Source of the DNA: Prevotella melaninogenica
Lineage (GTDB): Bacteria; Bacteroidota; Bacteroidia; Bacteroidales; Bacteroidaceae
Reading direction: 5' to 3'
NCBI RefSeq assembly: GCF_003609775.1
Contig: NZ_AP018050.1
Span: forward strand, 1,116,001-1,180,000
Length of the DNA: 64,000 nucleotides
Shown here: positions 45,030 through 53,612 of the stretch, one piece after another
Layout: each line of letters starts with the position of its first letter
Position numbering within the stretch: position 1 is the first letter of the stretch
Made by a program: the position numbers and the translations under genes
The notes under the pieces: generated by a model
Told to the model about the DNA's origin: nothing
Databases searched by the model: none
The model's input: the letters and a program-made list of their open reading frames with translations, nothing else

Positions 45030-45533
45030 TTATTCGGACTTAATATCTAATTCTTTTAGGAAATCAAGGAATAGACGGATTGCTTTGTTTGTTGCAATGG
45101 CAAGATTTATGTCACGTCCGAAGTCTTCGGTTAACTTAAATGTTCTTACCTCATCTTTGTTGCCATATGCCAACCAAATAGTACCCACTGGATGTTCTGC
45201 TGTACCGCCTCCAGGGCCGGCTACTCCTGTAGATGCAATGGCAAAGTCTACTCCAATAGTTTTTATAGTGCCTAATACCATCTCACGTGCAACCTCCTCT
45301 GATACTGCACTTTTCTCCTCAAGTATTTCATGAGATACGCCAAGTAGTTTCTCCTTTACTTCATCCGTATAAGCAACTACTCCTCCTTTATAATAATTAG
45401 ATGATCCTGGGATAGCCATTATCGCTTCACTGATACGACCACCTGTGCAGCTTTCTGCTGTTCCAATTGTGTAACCTGAAGCATAAAGGATGTCACCAAT
45501 CTGACGTGATATTATCTTACTTTCAAAATCCAT
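45030..45533 (-). CDS. CinA C-terminal family protein (NMN amidohydrolase-like)
   Basis: 167 aa matching the stand-alone CinA C-terminal domain (PncC type), which deamidates nicotinamide mononucleotide in pyridine nucleotide salvage. IGTAESCTGGRISEAI (about 25-40) contains the active-site Ser. VAYTDEVKEKLLGV and STGVAGPGGGTAEHPVGTIWLAYG (about 111-134) are the other conserved blocks. The N-terminal molybdopterin-like CinA domain is absent. It is third in the map-tsaD-cinA run, 31 nt after tsaD. Confidence 0.92.
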   Translation of the reverse strand: MDFESKIISRQIGDILYASGYTIGTAESCTGGRISEAIMAIPGSSNYYKGGVVAYTDEVKEKLLGVSHEILEEKSAVSEEVAREMVLGTIKTIGVDFAIASTGVAGPGGGTAEHPVGTIWLAYGNKDEVRTFKLTEDFGRDINLAIATNKAIRLFLDFLKELDIKSE

Positions 45534-45564
45534 AATCTTACTCTTATTAGGGGGGATTGTTTAA

Positions 45565-46596
45565 TTATTCAAAAGTTACTTTGCTAAACACAGGGATATC
45601 CATCTGTGTAAAGTCTTTGTCTTGATACTTGAAGTTACCTACACTGGCAATCATTGCTGCATTGTCTGTCGTATAGCTAAACTTTGGTATGTAAATCGTC
45701 CAACCATAACGCTCTGCATGGTCATGGAACGCATTACGAAGACCATTATTAGCCGATACGCCACCTGCAACTGCTACATGTTTAATACCAGTCTCTTTAA
45801 CAGCTAAGCGTAACTTCTTCATCAATATACTAACAATTGCATGCTCAAGGCTGGCTGCAATGTCTTCTTTATGATGCTCTATGAAATCAGGGTCTTCCTC
45901 TACCCATTTTCTCATATTATATAAGAATGATGTCTTAAGACCAGAGAAAGAGTAATCAAAACCAGCAACATTTGGCTCTGCAAACTTATAAGCCAAAGGA
46001 TTACCTTGGCGTGCAAGCCTATCAATGATTGGACCACCAGGATAGCCGAGTCCCATTACCTTTGAACACTTGTCAATAGCCTCACCAGCAGCATCGTCAA
46101 TAGTCTGACCAAGTACTTCCATATCGTTATAGGCATTCACCTTAACAATCTGGGAATTACCACCAGATACCAAGAGACAAAGGAATGGGAATGGAGGCAT
46201 GTGGTTGTCGTCATCGCTTTCCTTGATAAAGTGAGCCATGACATGACCCTGCAAATGGTTTACCTCAATCATTGGGATATTCAATGAACGAGCAAAACCT
46301 TTTGCAAAGTTTACACCAACCAAAAGACTACCCATCAATCCAGGACCACGTGTAAAGGCTATGGCTGAAAGTTGTTCTTTAGTAATACCCGCACGCTTCA
46401 ATGCTTGATCAACAACAGGAACTACGTTCTGCTGGTGCGCTCTTGATGCAAGCTCAGGAACAACTCCTCCGTAAGCTTTATGCACCTCCTGTGAGGCTGT
46501 TACATTACTGAGGATTACACCATTCCTCAATACGGCAGCACTTGTGTCATCACAACTGCTTTCTATACCTAATATATAAATATCTTCTTTTTCCAT
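45565..46596 (-). CDS. tsaD: tRNA threonylcarbamoyltransferase subunit TsaD
   Basis: Transfers the threonylcarbamoyl group to A37 of ANN-decoding tRNAs (t6A), working with TsaB, TsaC and TsaE. 343 aa. The start is ILGIESSCDDTSAAV. The metal-binding H-x3-H lies in NHLQGHVMAH (about 112-121). LLVSGGNSQIV and DDAAGEAIDKCSKVMGLGYPGG follow, and VAGGVSANNGLR is near 278. Other subunits are not in the window. It lies 36 nt after map. Confidence 0.97.
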   Translation of the reverse strand: MEKEDIYILGIESSCDDTSAAVLRNGVILSNVTASQEVHKAYGGVVPELASRAHQQNVVPVVDQALKRAGITKEQLSAIAFTRGPGLMGSLLVGVNFAKGFARSLNIPMIEVNHLQGHVMAHFIKESDDDNHMPPFPFLCLLVSGGNSQIVKVNAYNDMEVLGQTIDDAAGEAIDKCSKVMGLGYPGGPIIDRLARQGNPLAYKFAEPNVAGFDYSFSGLKTSFLYNMRKWVEEDPDFIEHHKEDIAASLEHAIVSILMKKLRLAVKETGIKHVAVAGGVSANNGLRNAFHDHAERYGWTIYIPKFSYTTDNAAMIASVGNFKYQDKDFTQMDIPVFSKVTFE

Positions 46597-46632
46597 TTTC
46601 AGTTAGATTCTCTCCTAAAAGAATATCAGACA

Positions 46633-47517
46633 TTAATGTGTCAGAATCTCTAATCCATGTTCAGTCATAACGAAAGTATGCTCCCACTGAGCTGAAGGCT
46701 TTTCGTCTCCTGTGATAACCTCCCAACCATACGGGTCGTCAGCATCAATGAAGACTTTCCATGTACCCATATTAATCATTGGTTCAATGGTAAATACCAT
46801 ACCAGGAACCAGTAACATACCAGTACCTCTATGACCATAGTGAACAATGTCTGGCTGTTCGTGGAACTCGATACCCACACCATGACCACAGAGGTCACGT
46901 ACAACACCATAGCCATTCTTCTCTGCATGCTTCTGAATAGCATGACCGATGTCACCTACAAAGGAATAAGGCTTAGCTGCTTCGGCACCTATCTCAAGGC
47001 ATTCCTTCGCTACACGTACCAAACGTTCCTTCTCAGGTGTTGTCTTTCCAATGATGAACATACGACTTGCATCTGCATAATAGCCATCTACAATCGTTGT
47101 CATATCAACATTGATGATATCTCCTTCTTGAAGAACATCTTCTTTCTTTGGAACACCATGACACACAACTTCATTGATACTTGTACATACACTCTTTGGA
47201 TATCCCTCATAGTTCAAGCAGGCAGGGATTGCATTATGGTCCTTGCAATACTGCATACAGATATCATCAATCTCCTGTGTATTCATTCCTGCGTGGATAG
47301 CCTCAGCAACAGCATCCAAGCAGCCAGTATTGACGATACCACTCTTTCGGATACCTTCAATCTGCTCAGGTGTCTTAATCATATCACGTGTAGGAACGAG
47401 TTTGCCCTTCTTCTCAAGAGCCATTATCTTTAAGTCCATTTCGGTTGGCTCCTGTCCTGGAAGACAATGCCACCTTTTCTTTTTCAACTGCATATCGTCA
47501 ATTTTATCTTTTTGCAA
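46633..47517 (-). CDS. map: Methionine aminopeptidase type I with N-terminal extension
   Basis: Removes the initiator Met from nascent proteins. 294 aa, about 30 aa longer than E. coli Map because of an N-terminal RWHCLPGQEPTEMDLKIM segment seen in Bacteroidota. The five metal ligands are visible: Asp in NVDMTTIVDGYYADASR (two), His in CGHGVGIEFHEQP, Glu in FTIEPMINMG and Glu in SAQWEHTFVMTEHG. Another possible start is Met 9. It is the first gene of the run with tsaD and cinA. Confidence 0.96.
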   Translation of the reverse strand: MQKDKIDDMQLKKKRWHCLPGQEPTEMDLKIMALEKKGKLVPTRDMIKTPEQIEGIRKSGIVNTGCLDAVAEAIHAGMNTQEIDDICMQYCKDHNAIPACLNYEGYPKSVCTSINEVVCHGVPKKEDVLQEGDIINVDMTTIVDGYYADASRMFIIGKTTPEKERLVRVAKECLEIGAEAAKPYSFVGDIGHAIQKHAEKNGYGVVRDLCGHGVGIEFHEQPDIVHYGHRGTGMLLVPGMVFTIEPMINMGTWKVFIDADDPYGWEVITGDEKPSAQWEHTFVMTEHGLEILTH

Positions 47518-47579
47518 GAATTAAGCAGTTAAACGCAAGAAAACAAGTTTTCATTTTGCGAAGTGCTGCTTAGTTTCTG

Positions 47580-47610
47580 CAAAAGTACTATAATTCAAAG
47601 ACAAAACAAA
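47580..47610 (-). promoter_or_regulatory. Promoter of map-tsaD-cinA
   Basis: On the minus strand, TTTG (47607-47610) and TACTTTTG (47580-47587) are 19 nt apart. The leader is about 55 nt. The rest of the 251-nt gap to metH shows nothing distinct. Confidence 0.75.
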
Positions 47611-47768
47611 ATAAATCAAGTCCTTTCTTACAGAAGAGTCTTATTTGATATATCGTATAATAGTCTACTTAAATCGAATCAAGCAATTGGTACTTATCAT
47701 ATATAAATCTCATCAGAAGAATCTTTGCCAATAACTGGTAATACTTCTTTTTGTCAAGCCTTTCTTTA

Positions 47769-50516
47769 TCAATCAAAAAGGTTGAGTTTATTCTCTCTTG
47801 CCTTACTCAAAGACAATACCTTTTGTTGTTGCTCCTTATAACCAGCTCTTAGCTTTTCGTATTTTTCGTCTAATTCCTCACAGAAATGTCCACGCTCTTT
47901 ATCATTGAGCAATAAGGATGCTATGGAAGGATTGACAGAAGCGTCTTTAACCCATACAACTGGGGCATCATATAACGGAGCAATCTTCAGTGCAACATGA
48001 AGTTGAGACGTTGTTGCGCCACCAATCATAACAGGAATATTCAGTCCTGCTTCCTTAAAAGCTACAACACTATTAACCATCTCCTGAAGACTTGGTGTAA
48101 TGAGGCCAGACAATCCAATCAAGTCAACATTTTCTTCCTTAGCTTTCTTGATAATCTGGTCAGCTGGCACCATAACGCCCAAATCTATGACTTCATAGTT
48201 GTTACAAGCCATCACGACACCCACGATATTCTTTCCAATATCGTGAACATCACCCTTTACAGTAGCTAAAAGCACTTTTCCAGCAATAGCCTTACCATCA
48301 ACCTTCTCCTTTTCAATATAAGGCTGAAGAATTGCTACAGCGTCTTTCATTGTACGAGCAGTCTTGACAACCTGAGGCAAGAACATCTTACCTGCACCAA
48401 ATAAATCGCCTACTTCGTTCATACCCTCCATCAGAGGACCTTCAATAATATTCACAGCATGCGGATACTTCTCCAATGCTTCGTGAATATCCTCATTCAA
48501 ATAGGTTGAAATACCCTTACGCAATGCATATTTTAATCTGTCTTCCAACGCATCATTACGCCATGCTTCCTGTGCTACTTCTTGCGTAGCACCGCCATTC
48601 TTTTGTGCTTCTTTTTCCTCAAGAATCTTGTTAGCTAATTCTATCAGTAGTTCGTCGGCTCCCTCTACCCTATCTAAAACAACGTCTTCAATTATCTTCA
48701 AATGGTCTTCTGGTATATCAGCGTATGTTACTTTGGTAGCTGGATTGACAATACCAAAGTCCATACCCACCTGAATGGCATGATAAAGGAATACGGCGTG
48801 CATAGCCTCACGGATATAGTTGTTACCACGGAAACTGAACGAAAGGTTACTCACACCACCGCTAACGTGTGCGCCTGGTAGATTCTTCTTAATCCATTCC
48901 GTAGCACGAATGAAGTCGACCGCATAGTTATTATGCTCCTTCATACCCGTACAAATAGCAAGGATATTTGGGTCGAAGATAATGTCCTGAGGTGGGAAAG
49001 CCACTTTCTCGGTAAGAATTTTATAAGCCCTATTAGCTATTTCAATACGACGCTCGTAGCTTGTTGCTTGTCCTTCTTCATCAAAGCACATTACAACAAC
49101 AGCTGCACCAAAGCGCAGTACATCCTTTGCATGCTGGATAAAGGCTTCTTCACCTTCTTTCAAAGAAATAGAGTTGACAATAGCCTTACCTTGTACACAC
49201 TTCAAAGCAGATACAACTACCTCCCAATCAGATGAATCAATCATCAGTGGAACACGGGCAATCTCAGGTTCTGATGAAATCATATTGACAAAATGAGCCA
49301 TCTCATCTTTCGACTCCAATAAACCGTCGTCCATGTTGATATCCAATACTAATGCACCATCATCTACCTGTTTACGAGCAATTGTCAAAGCCTCTTCATA
49401 GTTCTTCTCTTTGACTAAGCGAAGGAACTTACGGCTTCCTGCAACATTACAACGCTCACCAACGTTTACAAATGATATTTCTGGAGTCAATCGGAACTGC
49501 TCAAGTCCAGAGAGAATCATCTCCTTTGGTGCATCAACAGGTATATGAGGTTTCTTTCCCTCAACAACCTTTACGTAGCCAGCAATGAACTCTTCCGTTG
49601 TTCCACAACAGCCACCAATGATATTTACCAGACCTTCATCTACAAATGAAGCCATTTGTGGAACCATGATTTCTGCTGTTTCATCGTATTCTCCCATTGA
49701 GTTAGGCAAACCTGCATTGGGATGAATGCTTATATAATAAGGTGCTTTAGCTGCCAACTCCTTCAAATAAGGGCGCATCTGTTCTGCTCCGAACGAACAG
49801 TTAAGACCAACAGAAAAGATAGGATAAGACGATACTGACGCAAGGAAAGCATCGAGTGTCTGACCACTAAGCGTTCTGCCAGACAAGTCAGTAATGGTCA
49901 CTGACAGCATAATAGGTAAATCAACACCCGACTTCTTCATCTCTGACAATGACGCATCAATTGCTACTTTAGCATTAAGCGTATCAAAGATAGTCTCAAT
50001 CAAGACAGCATCAATACCCCCTTCTATCATCGCTGCCACCTGCTCGCTATAAGCATCAAAGAGTGCATCATACGTAAGATCACGCTTAGCAGGGTCGCTT
50101 ACATCAGGCGACATCGAACAAGTTTTGTTCGTCGGACCAATACTACCTGCGACAAAACGAGGTTTATCTGCAGTCGAATATTCATCAGCACACTGTCGTG
50201 CAAGCTTTGCTCCTGCAAAGGCAATATCACGGGAGAAACTCTCCATGTGGTAATCCGCTTGCGAAATACGCTGTGCAGAGAATGTGTTAGTACTGATAAT
50301 GTCAGCTCCAGCCTCTAAATAACGACGGTGAATATCCTCAATAATATCAGGGCGTGATAGATTCAACATATCATTATTACCCTGATAATTGAGCATCTGT
50401 AAAAGTTCAAGGTTACCTCGGAAGTCTTTCTCCGTCAAGTTATATCCTTGAATCATAGTGCCCATCGCACCATCTAAAATCAGTATTCTATCTTTAATGT
50501 TATCCCTTAACTTCAT
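47769..50516 (-). CDS. metH: Cobalamin-dependent methionine synthase lacking the reactivation domain
   Basis: Methylates homocysteine using methyl-tetrahydrofolate. 915 aa. The homocysteine domain has Zn cysteines in [12 protein letters not shown] and [11 protein letters not shown]. The pterin domain contains [19 protein letters not shown] (about 350) and [11 protein letters not shown]. The cap and B12 domains contain [14 protein letters not shown], with the cobalt-ligating His 758, and [13 protein letters not shown]. The protein ends shortly after the B12 domain. The C-terminal AdoMet-dependent activation domain of the 1227-aa E. coli enzyme is absent, so reactivation would need a separate protein. 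It lies 8 nt after smpB. Confidence 0.96.
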   Translation of the reverse strand: MKLRDNIKDRILILDGAMGTMIQGYNLTEKDFRGNLELLQMLNYQGNNDMLNLSRPDIIEDIHRRYLEAGADIISTNTFSAQRISQADYHMESFSRDIAFAGAKLARQCADEYSTADKPRFVAGSIGPTNKTCSMSPDVSDPAKRDLTYDALFDAYSEQVAAMIEGGIDAVLIETIFDTLNAKVAIDASLSEMKKSGVDLPIMLSVTITDLSGRTLSGQTLDAFLASVSSYPIFSVGLNCSFGAEQMRPYLKELAAKAPYYISIHPNAGLPNSMGEYDETAEIMVPQMASFVDEGLVNIIGGCCGTTEEFIAGYVKVVEGKKPHIPVDAPKEMILSGLEQFRLTPEISFVNVGERCNVAGSRKFLRLVKEKNYEEALTIARKQVDDGALVLDINMDDGLLESKDEMAHFVNMISSEPEIARVPLMIDSSDWEVVVSALKCVQGKAIVNSISLKEGEEAFIQHAKDVLRFGAAVVVMCFDEEGQATSYERRIEIANRAYKILTEKVAFPPQDIIFDPNILAICTGMKEHNNYAVDFIRATEWIKKNLPGAHVSGGVSNLSFSFRGNNYIREAMHAVFLYHAIQVGMDFGIVNPATKVTYADIPEDHLKIIEDVVLDRVEGADELLIELANKILEEKEAQKNGGATQEVAQEAWRNDALEDRLKYALRKGISTYLNEDIHEALEKYPHAVNIIEGPLMEGMNEVGDLFGAGKMFLPQVVKTARTMKDAVAILQPYIEKEKVDGKAIAGKVLLATVKGDVHDIGKNIVGVVMACNNYEVIDLGVMVPADQIIKKAKEENVDLIGLSGLITPSLQEMVNSVVAFKEAGLNIPVMIGGATTSQLHVALKIAPLYDAPVVWVKDASVNPSIASLLLNDKERGHFCEELDEKYEKLRAGYKEQQQKVLSLSKARENKLNLFD

Positions 50517-50524
50517 TACTCTTT

Positions 50525-51004
50525 TTAATAGTGTTTCTTTGCCCGATCCATCTCTCGTCGGTCTTCTTTTTCTTTTAGTGTTTGACGCTTGTCGTATTCT
50601 TTCTTACCCCTTGCTAACGCAATATCAACCTTTGCTCGTCCGTTCTCATCGATGAAGATAAGTGTTGGAATAATTGTGAAGCCTGGGTTCTTTGATTCTG
50701 CTTCAAGGTTGCGTATTTCTTTTCGGTTTAATAAGAGTTTTCGGGGGCGTTTTGCCTCATGATTGGCATACGACCCATAGAAATAAGGAGATATATTCAT
50801 CCCCTGTACCCACATTTCACCTTTTGTTATATAGCAGTAAGAATCAACCAACGAAGCCTTACCAGCACGGATAGACTTTATCTCAGTACCAGTAAGAACA
50901 ATACCTGCAGTGTAAGTGTCAACAAAGAAATATTCGAATGAAGCTTTCTTGTTTCTTATCTGAACAGGCGATTTCTTTCTTTTCTCTTGTTGTTCCTTAT
51001 TCAT
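50525..51004 (-). CDS. smpB: SsrA-binding protein SmpB
   Basis: Binds tmRNA and delivers it to stalled ribosomes (trans-translation). 159 aa from [11 protein letters not shown]. Family blocks: [47 protein letters not shown] and the basic tail [18 protein letters not shown] that folds in the decoding centre. The open frame reaches 51052, but the extension overlaps the upstream gene by more than 50 nt. With 51004 the overlap is 8 nt, which suggests coupled translation. No tmRNA gene was found in the window. Confidence 0.97.
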   Translation of the reverse strand: MNKEQQEKRKKSPVQIRNKKASFEYFFVDTYTAGIVLTGTEIKSIRAGKASLVDSYCYITKGEMWVQGMNISPYFYGSYANHEAKRPRKLLLNRKEIRNLEAESKNPGFTIIPTLIFIDENGRAKVDIALARGKKEYDKRQTLKEKEDRREMDRAKKHY

Positions 51005-51506
51005 TTTCAATTGTTGCAAAATTCTCAATATGGTCATCGATGTAGGCAGCAATCATTGCACACCATCGTTCCTCATTGACCACAAATTCATCATCAAACT
51101 CGTCAAATTCTGGCATCTGTTCGTATAAAGCCATGAAATCTTCGTCAGACTCAACAGCTTCAATTGCCTCACGATACTTTTCGTAGTATTTCTTTCCGTG
51201 ACGAATGTGTGTGTATAGCTCTCGAATGCCCCAGTTACGCATAGCAACTGCAAAAGGGTTCTTGAAGATAAATGCTCCATAGCCATTGTATATCAATTGG
51301 ATATAACCTCCATCCATCACTTCCTGATGAAGATAACTCCATGCCAACAGTGTTATCTGATCAGCATTTAGTTGCTGCATTGTCTCCAATGTCAGCTTAT
51401 TATCTATTGCATTGCCAATGGCATCAACAAAGACCTGAACAAAACTGTCCATTCCTTCTTCAACGGCTTTGCGTATATCGCTATCTTTTACTTTGACGTC
51501 AATCAT
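50997..51506 (-). CDS. DUF4375 (DMP19-like) protein
   Basis: 169 aa, acidic, without signal or membrane segments. The central part [31 protein letters not shown] (residues about 53-83, given in part here as YNGYGAFIF) is typical of the DMP19/DUF4375 family. The C-terminus is unusually rich in Asp/Glu/Phe ([18 protein letters not shown]). DMP19 itself is known as a DNA-mimic protein that antagonises a repressor in Neisseria; transferring that role here is inference. It is the first gene of an operon with smpB and metH. An array of 66-bp repeats lies directly upstream. Confidence 0.8.
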   Translation of the reverse strand: MIDVKVKDSDIRKAVEEGMDSFVQVFVDAIGNAIDNKLTLETMQQLNADQITLLAWSYLHQEVMDGGYIQLIYNGYGAFIFKNPFAVAMRNWGIRELYTHIRHGKKYYEKYREAIEAVESDEDFMALYEQMPEFDEFDDEFVVNEERWCAMIAAYIDDHIENFATIENE

Positions 51507-51587
51507 TGTTATATCTTTTGTTATACAATTCTAAGGGTTATGTAAGTACTGGCAGAGAAATGGTCTTCAAAATGCCAAATGCAACTT

Positions 51588-51735
51588 ATCTTCTGCAAAG
51601 ATAATGCAAATGAGCGCAAAAGAAGCTTGCTTCTAATTTGCCGAGTGCAGTTTATCTTCTGCAAAGATAATGCAAATGAGCGCAAAAGAAGCTTGCTTCT
51701 AATTTGCCGAGTGCAGCTTATCTTCTGCAAAGATA
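51588..51735 (-). repeat. 66-bp tandem repeat array T1 upstream of the DUF4375-smpB-metH operon
   Basis: Period exactly 66 bp: TTCTGCAAAG recurs at 51591, 51657 and 51723. Each unit has hairpin H1 (TTATCTT-CTGCA-AAGATAA) and hairpin H2 (AGAAGC-TT-GCTTCT). On the minus strand each H1 contains TATCTTTG, a -7 consensus match (51596-51603, 51662-51669, 51728-51735). A related array, T2, lies upstream of tamL. Positions 51736-51966 hold nothing else. Confidence 0.9.
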
Positions 51736-51966
51736 ACTTTTTTTTCTTGATTATGTCTTTATCAATTGCTATTTCTTTTGTATAAGCTTATATACAAGCA
51801 TATAAAGAGAGAATTCTTAGACTTTTTCCAGTCTTATCTTATGTTATTTTAGACTGAATATGATTTATAATTTTAATACTATTCGAAATGAAATATATTT
51901 ACACTTTCAGCCTCTATTTTTGTTTAAAATGAATTATAAAACGCTATTTTGGAAAACTATATAATA

Positions 51967-52108
51967 TCCAGTAAATCAATATGTTGTGAGAATAGAGAAA
52001 TAATAGTTGCTTAGTTGGCTTCTTAAAGGGCGTTAGTTGCCCTTCAATTGGGCGTCTTTTGAAAGGCAATTAAGCCTTATTTAGAACGCCATTAAGCATC
52101 TATTAATA
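51967..52108 (+). repeat. Dispersed 3'-end repeat R1, copy 5
   Basis: Units start GTTGCTTAGT, GGGCGTTAGT, GGGCGTCTTT, AAGCCTTATT and AAGCATCTAT at exact 22-nt steps. It lies downstream of the rubredoxin gene in the gap to the DUF4375 operon. Confidence 0.75.
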
Positions 52109-52263
52109 TTGAGGATGAGAAAATATATTACAAAAGAGTGTGGTTTTTGTTTTTTCTTATATTATCATTTCTGCTTTTTCTTATCTTATTCAAGATTTCT
52201 TATCTCTATATGTGAATCATACATTCATCCTCCCCAGTCTTCAAATCATATTCTTTTTTGAAT

Positions 52264-52300
52264 AAAGAAAAAGCCCACTCATAAAAATGAGCAGGCTTTA
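52264..52300 (-). terminator. Terminator of rubredoxin
   Basis: AAAGCCcaCTCAT pairs with ATGAGcaGGCTTT. On the minus strand the hairpin ends in GGCTTTTTCTTT. It lies 21 nt after the stop codon. Confidence 0.85.
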
Positions 52301-52320
52301 ATTCTATAGTTGTAAATTGA

Positions 52321-52485
52321 TTACTCTTCAACTGGAGTGAAATCATCCTTACCTACACCGCAAAGAGGGCAAACCCAATCCTCTGGGATATCCTCAAATG
52401 CTGTACCTGGCTCAATGCCGCTATCTGGATCACCGAGTTCTGGGTCATAAATATAACCACATGTCACGCATTCGTACTTCTTCAT
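52321..52485 (-). CDS. Rubredoxin
   Basis: A 54-aa electron carrier with one iron bound by four cysteines: [12 protein letters not shown] (Cys 6 and 9) and [14 protein letters not shown] (Cys 39 and 42). It starts [10 protein letters not shown] and ends PVEE, full length for the family. In anaerobes it commonly serves oxygen and peroxide detoxification. A -7-like TAACTTTG (52539-52546, minus strand) precedes it by about 54 nt. It is a single gene with its own terminator. Confidence 0.98.
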   Translation of the reverse strand: MKKYECVTCGYIYDPELGDPDSGIEPGTAFEDIPEDWVCPLCGVGKDDFTPVEE

Positions 52486-52683
52486 AATGCTCTGTTTATA
52501 ATGTTAAAAATTAATTTTAATTTGAATTATATCGTTTGCAAAGTTACAAGTATTTTGTAATAATTACACAATTAAATAGTTAAAAAATGCTATTGTGTTA
52601 ATGTGCTAATATTGCTCATAGATACAAAATCTTCTGATTTACATGCAAATACAATGTCTGTATACTTGTTGAAAAAAGTATCT

Positions 52684-53490
52684 TTAAGGATTTAATTCGT
52701 ACATTTCACTTGGTATCTTTCTTTTTAATACTTCAAGTGTAAATTCCTTACCAATAACAATTCCACTATCACGTAAAACAGATTCAATTGTCTTTTTAGC
52801 CAATTCTGGATGATTGTTTTCATCACTCAAATGGCATAGCCATACATGGTGTAAAGCAGGAGAAGCATTCTCTAAAAGTGCTTTTGCACAAGCTTCATTG
52901 CTAAGATGACCATTTGGTCCACTGATACGTTCCTTTAAATGTCGTGGATATGGTCCTGCTGCTAACTTCTCTGGTTCGTGGTTTGCCTCTATAACTAAGT
53001 AATTAGAAACAGAAATAAACTGAGCAATCTCATCTGTGATATGTCCACAATCAGTGATTAATGTAAATCGGATTCCATTATATTCTATAGAATACCCAAC
53101 GCAATCGGTACTGTCATGGGGGACCTCGAAAGGTGTTACTTTAAATTCACCGATAGAAATCTTTTCACCTTTTTTTAAGTATCTAACATATTGTGAATCA
53201 ACTTTACGTCTTACACACCAGTTTTGGCTAATTCCTCTATGAACATCCTCTGTTGTATATACAGGTAGTTGCAAATCACCACTTATAGAGCCAACCGACT
53301 TCACATGATCAGCATGATCATGGGTGATAAGCACATTATGAACCATATTTAATTGCAGACCATAGTTGTGGAAATGCTTCTTTAATGTACGAATACCAAC
53401 ACCACAATCAATCATTAGACAGTCTGTGTCAGTATATAAAAGATAGCAATTACCACTACTACCACTGCCGAAAGATAAAAACCTCAGCAT
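52684..53490 (-). CDS. MBL-fold metallohydrolase (YycJ/WalJ-like)
   Basis: 268 aa. It starts LRFLSFGSGSSGNCYLLYTD, the usual beginning of the YycJ branch. The metal motif is ITHDHADHVKS (about 55-65, H-x-H-x-D-H), and further ligands are in LITDCGH and IEANHEPE. It ends in a GHLSNEACAK and VWLCHLSDENNHPE region with late histidines. YycJ proteins are 5' exonuclease-like enzymes connected to DNA repair or cell-wall signalling in other bacteria; the role here is unproven. It has a full promoter at 53508-53538. Confidence 0.93.
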   Translation of the reverse strand: MLRFLSFGSGSSGNCYLLYTDTDCLMIDCGVGIRTLKKHFHNYGLQLNMVHNVLITHDHADHVKSVGSISGDLQLPVYTTEDVHRGISQNWCVRRKVDSQYVRYLKKGEKISIGEFKVTPFEVPHDSTDCVGYSIEYNGIRFTLITDCGHITDEIAQFISVSNYLVIEANHEPEKLAAGPYPRHLKERISGPNGHLSNEACAKALLENASPALHHVWLCHLSDENNHPELAKKTIESVLRDSGIVIGKEFTLEVLKRKIPSEMYELNP

Positions 53491-53507
53491 TATTTTCTTA
53501 TTTTAGG

Positions 53508-53538
53508 CAAATGTAACAAAAGTATTTTGATAGACAAA
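53508..53538 (-). promoter_or_regulatory. Promoter of the MBL-fold gene
   Basis: On the minus strand, TTTG (53535-53538) and TACATTTG (53508-53515) are 19 nt apart. A second -7-like TACTTTTG overlaps at 53517-53524. Confidence 0.7.
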
Positions 53539-53612
53539 ATTATTGTTTATGTTTGCCTTATTATACACTCTACTTTTAGGAATAATTAAATATAAAGGTA
53601 TCTATGAAATGA

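Noticed and set aside
45030..45533. Truncated pseudogene of full-length CinA
   Set aside because: Stand-alone C-terminal CinA domains are a normal family form, and all active-site motifs are intact.
50516..51004. A cobalamin riboswitch controlling metH
   Set aside because: metH starts 8 nt after smpB, so there is no room for one. The operon leader at 51507-51590 shows no B12-box-like sequence.
51521..51785. Open frames through the 66-bp array, giving 22-residue peptide repeats (LQKISCTRQIRSK-like), on both strands
   Set aside because: 66 is a multiple of three, so frames stay open by construction. Both strands are open, there is no plausible start signal, and the base changes between arrays preserve hairpin pairing. 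A coding role is not excluded but is less likely.
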